Position numbers and translations under genes: made by a program | Shown here: positions 1 through 6,092 of the stretch, one piece after another | How the letters are laid out: each line of letters opens with the position of its first letter | Position numbering within the stretch: position 1 is the stretch's first letter | Source of the DNA: an uncultured Phycisphaerales bacterium | GTDB taxonomy: Bacteria; Planctomycetota; Phycisphaerae; WQYP01 | DNA length: 18,595 bases | Reading direction: 5' to 3' | Assembly: GCA_903868035.1 (NCBI GenBank) | Contig: CAIPTQ010000022.1 | Coordinates: 1 to 18,595 of the forward strand | Notes under the pieces: generated by a model | Told to the model about the DNA's origin: nothing | Database searches by the model: none | What the model saw: only the letters and a program-made list of their open reading frames with translations

Positions 1-309
1 ATGCAGTTCCGTCTCCAAAGCCGCCAGTGAAATGGTGGCCGGCGCCAGGTCAAAATTGCTGGCGATCTGCCACGTTATGTCCTTGAGGGAAGCGGAGTTA
101 CCGCCGCCTCCGTCAATGCGAAGCACATCGTACACCGACCGCTCAATCTGCGCATCGGGCACCGCCAGCCCCACGGCACAGTGCCCCTGCGGGTCCATGT
201 CGATCAGCAGCGTCCGCTGTTCCAAGTGCGCCAGACACGCAGCCAGATTGATGGAACTTGTCGTTTTTCCACAGCCGCCCTTTTGATTGATCAGAGAAAT
301 AGTGCGCAT
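1..309 (-). CDS. ParA/Soj-family partitioning ATPase, 5' part only
   Basis: This is the first 103 codons of a minus-strand gene whose 3' end lies outside the window. The product is a ParA/MinD-superfamily P-loop ATPase, a family that segregates chromosomes or plasmids or positions protein complexes. The deviant Walker A motif KGGCGKTT is at residues 10-17, with both the signature lysine (K10) and the P-loop lysine (K15). Walker A' follows as LLIDMDPQGH around residues 34-43, and ERSVYDVL is typical of ParA/Soj. The start at 309 places the ATPase core at residue 3, as is usual for short ParAs. An in-frame ATG at 345 would add 12 residues, but an AAGGA sequence lies about 10 nt before the chosen start. 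No parB is visible, so a chromosomal partition role is not proven. An orphan ParA-like protein is also possible. Confidence 0.9.
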   Translation of the reverse strand, partial: MRTISLINQKGGCGKTTSSINLAACLAHLEQRTLLIDMDPQGHCAVGLAVPDAQIERSVYDVLRIDGGGGNSASLKDITWQIASNFDLAPATISLAALETELH

Positions 310-479
310 AGCCTGTGCATCCTTGCAACTGGCGTTTCCCGGCATCGCGGCCCGGCCTCCTGCCAGGCTCCCATCCGTGGGCATTTTGACACCGCTAACT
401 ATTCCAAGCGGCCAATGGCACCCGGGAAGCTCTACTCCATCTCATCGGAGCGGAAGCCGCGAAGGCTTGAAGTTTTCAT

Positions 480-509
480 ATAATATCCGCGATATTACTG
501 TAGAAACAA
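480..509 (-). promoter_or_regulatory. Candidate promoter for the ParA-like gene
   Basis: On the minus strand, TTGTTT (509-504) is followed after 18 nt by TATTAT (485-480). This sits in an AT-rich island within otherwise GC-rich DNA. It would start transcription about 160 nt before the ParA start codon. The match to a housekeeping sigma promoter is moderate, and the call is an inference from sequence alone. Confidence 0.35.
481..497. promoter_or_regulatory. Perfect 17-bp palindrome, operator-like
   Basis: TAATATC (481-487), CGC (488-490), GATATTA (491-497) form a perfect 7-bp inverted repeat with a 3-nt centre. It overlaps the -10 box and the spacer of the candidate ParA promoter, where a dimeric repressor would block transcription. 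It includes one of the three ATATCGCG copies found in the window. The regulator is unknown. Confidence 0.5.
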
Positions 510-597
510 CAGGATTTGGTGAGTTGACACCGGGGGTTGAGGCCCCATTACTCAGGCTATGAAAAATAAGGGATCATTGATCTATGGTCATTGGCTT

Positions 598-915
598 TCA
601 GGCCGAAATGTCCAACTGGGAGCGGGACTTGCCAAATTTGACGGTGGGATTCTGCCAGGACTCGCTGAGGGCGGCAATTTCGACCCTCTCTTCCGGCTCG
701 TCCTGGCGTTTGGCGTCGCTGTCCTTCCGCCCCCCACCGCCCCCTTGTTTGCGTTCATCGACCGAATTGACGGCCGTATCGTCGAGTTCCTCGACATCCT
801 CGGTGTGGTGGGAGTCTTTGTCGGATTGCACCTTGCGGGCGCGGAGCAACTCATTGGTGGCCCGTTGCACCGGCGTAAATGCCGCGCCAATGGCGGTGAA
901 GGGAATATTCGTCAT
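598..915 (-). CDS. Small charged hypothetical protein
   Basis: The product is 105 residues and I do not recognise its family. The first 20 or so residues (starting MTNIPFTAIGAAF) are mildly hydrophobic. The rest is rich in Asp, Glu, Lys, Arg and Ser, with a glycine run near the middle (KQGGGGGRK), so it is probably largely disordered. There is no signal peptide, membrane segment or cysteine motif. The start at 915 is chosen over longer in-frame starts because GAGGTC lies about 9 nt before it. Codon use and the good ribosome-binding site support a real gene; overlapping plus-strand frames look like shadows. It shares its strand with the ParA-like gene 288 bp downstream, but that gap has its own candidate promoter, so co-transcription is doubtful. 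Confidence 0.65.
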   Translation of the reverse strand: MTNIPFTAIGAAFTPVQRATNELLRARKVQSDKDSHHTEDVEELDDTAVNSVDERKQGGGGGRKDSDAKRQDEPEERVEIAALSESWQNPTVKFGKSRSQLDISA

Positions 916-1069
916 GGCATGACCTCGTGTGTGCCCGAATCCTTCAGGCTGTTGGTCGCGTCCTGCCACGGCATTTATCGACAGGTAGGGGTGTTCCCGA
1001 TAAAAAAGCAGGAAAACGCGGCACCCTGTTTCAGGGGATGCCCGCGCCCATGCACGAACATCCACATGC

Positions 1070-1098
1070 TATATCTAATACATGTTGGCATTTGTCAA
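1070..1098 (-). promoter_or_regulatory. Candidate promoter for the small hypothetical gene
   Basis: On the minus strand a perfect TTGACA (1098-1093) is followed after 17 nt by GATATA (1075-1070), in an AT-rich patch of the 268-bp gap between the divergent genes at 915 and 1184. An ACATG/CATGT inverted repeat (about 1064-1085) overlaps the -10 end and could be an operator. The leader would be about 150 nt. This is inference from motif match only. Confidence 0.35.
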
Positions 1099-1183
1099 TG
1101 GATATATTCGCTCTTACGGTCGCGGCTCCGGCGAGTGCGATGGCACTTCGACCTGCGGACCCAATCCGGTTATCCTGCACCTT

Positions 1184-1399
1184 ATGGACATGCTGGAGTT
1201 GCTCGTCTGCCCCCTCACCCGCGCCCCACTCCGCCGCGATGAAAGCGGCAACTTCCTCGTCACCGATGCGGGCATTAAGTACCCCATTCAAGACGGCATC
1301 CCCGTGCTGCTGTCCAGTGCCGCCATCCTGCCCGCAAATACAGCCGAACCGCTCAAACCCGCTCCGCCGACGCAACCACTTCACGATGCAACCACATAA
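1184..1399 (+). CDS. Trm112/UPF0434 (YcaR-like) family protein
   Basis: This 71-residue protein resembles the YcaR/UPF0434 family, bacterial relatives of the Trm112 zinc-ribbon proteins that activate methyltransferases in eukaryotes. The family signature is clear: it starts MDMLELLVCPLTRAPL and continues with GIKYPIQDGIPVLL near residues 30-45. The four-cysteine zinc site of true Trm112 proteins is not kept; only the CP pair near residue 9 is seen, as in many bacterial members. The tail is Pro/Ala-rich. The start at 1184 was chosen by family alignment; a second ATG two codons later is equally plausible. The DUF89 gene begins 18 nt downstream, so the two are probably co-transcribed. The bacterial function is unknown. 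Confidence 0.85.
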   Translation: MDMLELLVCPLTRAPLRRDESGNFLVTDAGIKYPIQDGIPVLLSSAAILPANTAEPLKPAPPTQPLHDATT

Positions 1400-1417
1400 C
1401 CACGGACCAACGCCTCC

Positions 1418-2512
1418 ATGCCCACACTTTCCCTGCTTGCCGACCCCGCCGGATATCGCCCCTGCACCACTGAGGACATGCACACCGACATCCCCTTCCG
1501 CGACCACTGGGTGCGGCACTTCATGCGCCACTTCAAGATGGTGATGCGGCTGGCGGTGGAGACCTACGGCATCGCCGCGGCCCCCCGTGCCGACGCATGT
1601 TATGCCGAACTCATCGCCACCCTGCAGGGCGTCCTGGACCATCCCAGGCGGTATCCGCGGCTGGACCTGCTCTTTCTGGACGCCCTGCGTCAGGACATTC
1701 TGCTGGCCCACGGCCTGCCCGATCCGTTTGAACTCGCCAAGGCCCGCGAAAATGAGGCGAGCGTGCCGTTGTATCCGAAGATCGTGGCGGAACTCGACTC
1801 CCACACATCGGAACAAGAGGCCCTGCTGAGGGCGGTGGAAGGCGTCTTCACCGGCAACATTTTCGACCTCGGCGCGCATGCGACGGTGGAGATGTTCGCC
1901 GAGGAGTCGCCGGACTTTCTACAGGTGCGCGATGGTTTGGGCGGCAAGCGCCCCTGGCTCATTGACCATTTCGACGCCTTCGCGCGGGCCATGTCCCCCA
2001 CCTCCCGCGCCTCCCATGCATCCCCTTACCGGCAGGCCATGTTCTTCTGCGACAACGCCGGCCCCGACTTCATACTCGGGGTGCTGCCGTTCTGCCGGCT
2101 GCTGGCGCTCCGCGGCCTGCGCGTGCTGATTGCCGCCAACCGGCTGCCCGCGCTTAATGACATCACCGTCACGGAAATCCGCGCGCTGCTGCCCCGTCTC
2201 CAGGCCCTTGATCCAGCGCTGGACACACTGGTGCGCGGGGGCCGTCTGCTGCCGATAGACTCCGGCAACACCATTCCGTTGATCGACTTGCGCACCATCT
2301 CCGAGGAAGCCAACCACCACGCCCAGGAGACCGACCTGTTGATCCTGGAGGGCATGGGGCGTGCCGTGGAGACCAATTTGGAAGCCCTCTTCACCTGCGA
2401 CTCGCTGAAGCTGGCCATGATCAAGGATAAGATGGTCGCCCTGCGCCGCGGGGGGAAGTTGTTCGATACGGTGTGCAAATTTGATGCGGCGGTTGCCCGT
2501 CAGAGGCGATGA
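1418..2512 (+). CDS. DUF89/ARMT1-like phosphatase, PANK4 C-terminal type
   Basis: The 364-residue product matches the metal-dependent phosphatase domain (DUF89) found at the C-terminus of eukaryotic pantothenate kinase 4. That domain dephosphorylates 4'-phosphopantetheine and damaged derivatives, limiting coenzyme A synthesis. Visible signatures are CDNAGPD with D212, N213 and D217 (metal and phosphate site), ILGVLPFCRLLALRG, then ANRLPALNDIT, then EGMGRAVETN starting at E311, and CDSLKLAMIKDKM. The N-terminal block LLADPAGYRPCT also fits the family, which supports the start at 1418 although no strong ribosome-binding site is seen. There is no kinase domain, so this is a free-standing phosphatase. 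The exact substrate is inferred from the family and could be another phosphometabolite. It lies 18 nt after the Trm112-like gene. Confidence 0.88.
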   Translation: MPTLSLLADPAGYRPCTTEDMHTDIPFRDHWVRHFMRHFKMVMRLAVETYGIAAAPRADACYAELIATLQGVLDHPRRYPRLDLLFLDALRQDILLAHGLPDPFELAKARENEASVPLYPKIVAELDSHTSEQEALLRAVEGVFTGNIFDLGAHATVEMFAEESPDFLQVRDGLGGKRPWLIDHFDAFARAMSPTSRASHASPYRQAMFFCDNAGPDFILGVLPFCRLLALRGLRVLIAANRLPALNDITVTEIRALLPRLQALDPALDTLVRGGRLLPIDSGNTIPLIDLRTISEEANHHAQETDLLILEGMGRAVETNLEALFTCDSLKLAMIKDKMVALRRGGKLFDTVCKFDAAVARQRR

Positions 2513-2553
2513 AGTCACAATATGGGCAAGGGCACCCAATAACGGTGTGAACG

Positions 2554-2856
2554 ATGCGCATTGATGACGAAGATGATAATGACTCGGCACCGTGGCGCGC
2601 GGAGGACGATTTCCGCGACGAATACCCTGACAACGCGGACCTTGACGGAGAGCCGGGGACGGTTCCGTGCGTCCAGTGCCGGCGGTCGATCCACGAGGAT
2701 GCCGACCTGTGCCCGTATTGCAGGCACTGGCAGACCGATGGACCACACACATCCCAAAAGCCGATGTGGATTATCGTGACGGCGATCCTGCTGCTGGCCG
2801 CCTTGTCGGGCGTGTTGTGGATCGTGCTGGATCTCGTGGGACGGGGGCGTTCATGA
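2554..2856 (+). CDS. Zinc-ribbon protein with one membrane anchor
   Basis: This is a 100-residue protein of no named family. The first 36 residues are strongly acidic. A zinc-ribbon knuckle pair follows: C39-x2-C42 and C53-x2-C56 (context CVQCRRS and CPYCRHW). A single hydrophobic segment spans about residues 71-94 and ends in a short basic tail, so the ribbon is predicted to face the cytoplasm on a tail anchor. The stop overlaps the start of the next gene as ATGA, which implies translational coupling and suggests the two products act together in the membrane. It starts 41 nt after the DUF89 gene. The ribosome-binding site is weak. The role is unknown; metal or partner binding is inferred only from the motif. 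Confidence 0.8.
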   Translation: MRIDDEDDNDSAPWRAEDDFRDEYPDNADLDGEPGTVPCVQCRRSIHEDADLCPYCRHWQTDGPHTSQKPMWIIVTAILLLAALSGVLWIVLDLVGRGRS

Positions 2857-4034
2857 CGGTGACGACCACGCAACCGCTGTTGACACAAGCCGCGGAGGCG
2901 CCCCCAACGTCGGCGCTGCGCCCGGCGGAGTCCGCCCGGCACGCCTGGCCGTGGGTGCTTCTGGCCTTGGCGGGGCTGGTGTACATGATCTGGGCGGGCT
3001 CGTCGTACGATCCGCGGAAGCTGAGCCTGTGGATGTTCAAACGCGACGATTGGATCGCCCTGGCGCCGGGGGCCGGGCATTTGTTGATCGCCCAGGCGCT
3101 GGTGTTTGCGGCGTTGTCCGTGGTGGCCTGGCGGGCGACGCGGCGGACGGGGGCGGCGGGGGGTTGGCTCTGGCAGGCCGTCATCATCGGCGTGATTGCC
3201 GTCATCGCGCTGGATGTGCGGCTGGCAGTGATGCGGACGTGGCTGCCGGTGACATTGGACCCGGCGGTGATCGGGGCGCGGGCGTATCGCCCCGGCGGAG
3301 GGGGGCGGGGGCCGGCGATTCTGGCCGACATGCTGACGCTGGGGATTCTGTTTTTGGCGCTGGGGTTGCAGGGGAAGAGTTACTGGCTGGCGGCACTTTT
3401 TGCGTTGCATCCCCTGGCGATCATCGAGAGCGCGGCGAACGGTTCGCACATCTCGTGGATGGGGCCGGTGCTGGCGCTGCTGGCGTTGGGCTGGCGGCTG
3501 CAACACTGGCTGCGCGACCTGGTGATCTTCGGGGCGGCGGCGGGGTGTACATGGTGGGTGGCGCACCTGGCGCTGACGGGCAGGCCGTTCAATGGCTTGC
3601 TGGCGGAATGTGTGGTATCGCTGGGCCTGGAGGGGCGGGACTGCGCCACCGTGCTGCTGGTGGTGGAGATGTTATTGCAGGCGCTGATCGTTGTTCTGGC
3701 CTATCGGCGGGGCTGGAGTCTGGCGCGGACGCTGGGGCATATCCTGCTGGCGTGGGCGGTGGTGTCGCCGCGGGTGATGCCGGCGGAGGTGTTGCCGATG
3801 CTGGTGTTGTTGCCGCTGGGCTGGACGCGCGGGGGATGGGTGCTGTCGGGGACGGTGTTGGGCGGGTACGCGATGCTGGGGCTGTATCATCCGAATATGC
3901 CCTGGCAAATGCCCGCGTGGCTGGTGTTTTTGATGATGTTGCCGGTGGTGGTGGTGGAGGCGGAGGAACTGGCCGCCGAAGGACTGCGGGGGGACGTTTT
4001 GGGCGGGCTTGGGAATCCACACGGGGACAGGTAG
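2853..4034 (+). CDS. Polytopic membrane protein, GT-C glycosyltransferase-like
   Basis: The 393-residue protein has a polar, Thr/Ala-rich N-terminus of about 30 residues followed by about 9-10 hydrophobic segments. Two features recall GT-C enzymes, which transfer sugars from polyprenyl-phosphate donors on the outer face of the membrane. One is an acidic pair in the first large loop (FKRDDW, D65 and D66). The other is HPLAIIESAANGSH (E192, N196, G197) followed by a membrane helix, like the PxxxxExxxNGH motif of mannosyltransferase-type families. The match is partial and the enzyme may be inactive or something else. The start at 2853 is fixed by the ATGA overlap with the zinc-ribbon gene; longer in-frame starts run through that gene. 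The CPBP protease gene begins 38 nt later. Confidence 0.7.
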   Translation: MTVTTTQPLLTQAAEAPPTSALRPAESARHAWPWVLLALAGLVYMIWAGSSYDPRKLSLWMFKRDDWIALAPGAGHLLIAQALVFAALSVVAWRATRRTGAAGGWLWQAVIIGVIAVIALDVRLAVMRTWLPVTLDPAVIGARAYRPGGGGRGPAILADMLTLGILFLALGLQGKSYWLAALFALHPLAIIESAANGSHISWMGPVLALLALGWRLQHWLRDLVIFGAAAGCTWWVAHLALTGRPFNGLLAECVVSLGLEGRDCATVLLVVEMLLQALIVVLAYRRGWSLARTLGHILLAWAVVSPRVMPAEVLPMLVLLPLGWTRGGWVLSGTVLGGYAMLGLYHPNMPWQMPAWLVFLMMLPVVVVEAEELAAEGLRGDVLGGLGNPHGDR

Positions 4035-4072
4035 GATACCCCCGTTCGGGAACCTCACGGGAACGGAATCGC

Positions 4073-4846
4073 ATGGCCGGCACGCGCAAGGAATGGCTGC
4101 AGTTTGGCTCGGGGAAGACGTATTTCCATCGCGTCCACAGGCCGCTGCAGTGCCTGGTGTTCATCACGCCGCTGCTGCTGTTTTATCAGATCGCCTCGTT
4201 TGTCACGCCTATCGAACTGGGCGGGGGGGTCGGCGGCAGCGGGCATGTGATCGCCTTTATATTGATGCGGAATTTTTTCGCGCTCTTCGGGGCCTTCGGC
4301 ACCTTTCTGCCCCTCCTGGCCGTCATCGCCATTCTGTTCTTCTGGCACCTGGCCCGGCGCGATCCGTGGGAATTGGACCCCCGCCTCTACGCCGGCATGG
4401 CCGCCGAGGCCATCATCTGGGGCGTCCCCTGTTTCGTCATCGGGGTGGCCATCCAGCGGCATCTCCCCACGCCGGCCGCGGGCGTAGAGGCCGTGCGCGG
4501 CCTGGTCGAACTCTCCTGGCAAAACCAGGTCATCCTCTCCGTGGGCGCGGGCGTCTACGAGGAACTTCTCTTCCGCCTGATCGGCATCAATATCCTGTCG
4601 ATGATTTTCGTGGATGCCTTCGAAATCAGACCCTCCGTGTCCATCCCCCTGATCATCGTTCTCTCCTCCGTGCTCTTTTCCCTCTACCACTATCTGGGCC
4701 ACGAAAGTTTCGCGCTGGACACCTTCAGCTATCGGACGGCATTTGGGATTTACCTCGCGGGGGTGTATGTCTACCGCGGCTTTGGCATCACGGTGGGGGC
4801 GCATACGGTGTATGACTTGATTTATACCCTGTTTGCCATGGGTTGA
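4073..4846 (+). CDS. CPBP-family intramembrane metalloprotease (Abi/CAAX-like)
   Basis: The 257-residue membrane protein carries the three CPBP (Rce1-like) motifs. Motif 1 is YEELLFR with the glutamate pair E163-E164 and R168. Motif 2 is FSLYH with F202 and H206. Motif 3 is GAHTVYD with H244 and D248. These residues line the intramembrane active site of Rce1-type glutamyl proteases. About seven hydrophobic segments are present. The family includes prenyl-protein proteases, bacteriocin-immunity proteins and membrane-processing proteases; which applies here cannot be told. The start at 4073 has GGGAACGGAA just upstream. An upstream extension in this frame is a shadow of the GT-C-like gene. It sits 38 nt after that gene and is probably in the same operon, so its substrate may be a membrane or envelope protein handled by the pair. 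Confidence 0.88.
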   Translation: MAGTRKEWLQFGSGKTYFHRVHRPLQCLVFITPLLLFYQIASFVTPIELGGGVGGSGHVIAFILMRNFFALFGAFGTFLPLLAVIAILFFWHLARRDPWELDPRLYAGMAAEAIIWGVPCFVIGVAIQRHLPTPAAGVEAVRGLVELSWQNQVILSVGAGVYEELLFRLIGINILSMIFVDAFEIRPSVSIPLIIVLSSVLFSLYHYLGHESFALDTFSYRTAFGIYLAGVYVYRGFGITVGAHTVYDLIYTLFAMG

Positions 4847-4930
4847 TGACGACGACGCCCGGACCCGCCCGCCTTGACTCCCGCCGGCCGACTCTCGACA
4901 ATCCAAACGGCTCTTGTAAGGAACCCTGCG

Positions 4931-5944
4931 ATGAACCTCTCACGGACGGCTTGGATATCCCTCGGATCGGTGTTCCTCCTGGCCGGCGCCGCGCCGGCCC
5001 AGGTCACCATCGAACCGCCGGGCGGGGGGGGGACCGGGGCGGGTAGTGTGCTCATCACCCCGCCCACCGCAAGCCCCGCGCCCCCAACGCAGCGTGCGGC
5101 CACCGCGCCGGCGACCATGCAGTCGGCGGAAAGCATTCTGCAGCAGTTGCTGAACAATAAAAATAATCCCGGCACGGCCACGGCACCGGGGGCCGGGGGC
5201 GGAGCCGGGGCGGAGTCGTTGCTGACGCCGGTCGGTCCCGTGCCCGGGCCTGATGGCCTGCTGCTGGAAGGCCAGCAAATTCAATTCCGCAGCGGTCATT
5301 TGAAAAGGGATGATGCCGACGGGGCGGCGGCGGGGGCCATGATCTTTGTGTTCGACGAAAAAGAGCCCCCGGTCTATCAGCCGATGGGCGTGGTGCCCTC
5401 GCGGCGGCTGGCCACCATGGAGAATGCCGCCGGTTTTGCCGAAAACGCGGCCGGCAGCGACATGAATTTCCGCATCACCGCGGAAGTGACCCAGTACCGC
5501 GGCCGGAATTACCTCTACATCAAGCCTTCGGGCATTCCCGATCCCCCGGCGGCCAAACCGGTCGCGGCGGCGGCGCCGGGACCGCTGGTCACCCCCGTGG
5601 CGCCCCAGGTGCCGGTAGCCGCGCCCATACCAGAGAGGAATGTGATTACCAAGCGGGTGGGGCGGCTGGTGCGGGACGCCAAGACGGGCATGGAACTGAT
5701 CGCCTTTGATGCCGACGGCAAGCTGTTGGGCGATCCGCCGATGGGCGTGATACCGTGCAAGTATCTGGAGGTGATGGAGGCGGCGACGGACAATGGGAAC
5801 AAGCCGCTGAAGTTTACGCTTTCCGGCGAGGTGACCACGTACCGCGGAAGAAACTATTTGTATTTGAAAAGCGTGACGATCGTGACGGACTTGAACAAGG
5901 GCATTGGAACGGGCATCAACCCGGGCGTAAGAACCGGGGGATGA
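4931..5944 (+). CDS. Exported protein with two tandem uncharacterised modules
   Basis: The 337-residue product has a signal peptide (residues 1-23, cleaved after APA or AQ), then a Pro/Ala/Gly-rich linker with a short helical patch (ESILQQLLNN). Two related modules follow at about residues 108-200 and 237-325, joined by a second Ala/Pro linker. Each module runs from a polar beta-rich segment through MGV(V/I)P and a tyrosine- or arginine-containing LxxME helix to FxIxxEVTxYRGRNYLY(I/L)K. The two copies share the ends MGVxP and YRGRNYLY almost exactly, which marks an internal duplication. The start at 4931 is set by AAGGA 8 nt upstream, which makes the signal peptide N-terminal; an in-frame ATG at 4874 is less likely. 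I do not recognise the module. A periplasmic or surface-located binding or structural role is plausible. Confidence 0.8.
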   Translation: MNLSRTAWISLGSVFLLAGAAPAQVTIEPPGGGGTGAGSVLITPPTASPAPPTQRAATAPATMQSAESILQQLLNNKNNPGTATAPGAGGGAGAESLLTPVGPVPGPDGLLLEGQQIQFRSGHLKRDDADGAAAGAMIFVFDEKEPPVYQPMGVVPSRRLATMENAAGFAENAAGSDMNFRITAEVTQYRGRNYLYIKPSGIPDPPAAKPVAAAAPGPLVTPVAPQVPVAAPIPERNVITKRVGRLVRDAKTGMELIAFDADGKLLGDPPMGVIPCKYLEVMEAATDNGNKPLKFTLSGEVTTYRGRNYLYLKSVTIVTDLNKGIGTGINPGVRTGG

Positions 5945-6027
5945 AGAGGGGGATTCCGACCAAGTACGATAGATAACGGGGAGAGGGTTATTGCAAGCGC
6001 GGGCGGCACGCGCGTACGAACGAATGT

Positions 6028-6049
6028 GCCGGGCGTTGCCACGCCGGGC
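6028..6049. terminator. GC-rich hairpin between two genes
   Basis: A 9-nt arm (6028-6036) and its near-perfect complement (6041-6049, one mismatch) close a TGCC loop. It lies in the 148-bp gap after the tandem-module gene and 43 nt before the permease start. No T-tract follows, so it is either a weak or factor-dependent terminator or a leader structure for the permease mRNA. Confidence 0.35.
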
Positions 6050-6092
6050 TAGAGGCATTCAATATTCCCCCGCTTTCCCCTATCATGGGTGT

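Noticed and set aside
524..552. TTGACA with ATTACT at 17-nt spacing on the plus strand
   Set aside because: The -10 match is only three of six and no convincing plus-strand gene begins downstream before 1184.
559..1242. Plus-strand ORF of 227 codons overlapping the small hypothetical gene
   Set aside because: The minus-strand gene has a better ribosome-binding site and more protein-like composition. This frame also overlaps the start of the Trm112-like gene.
2951..4072. Upstream extension of the CPBP protease frame
   Set aside because: It is the shadow of the GT-C-like gene. It is almost wholly Gly/Ala/Val and adds nothing like a family N-terminus.
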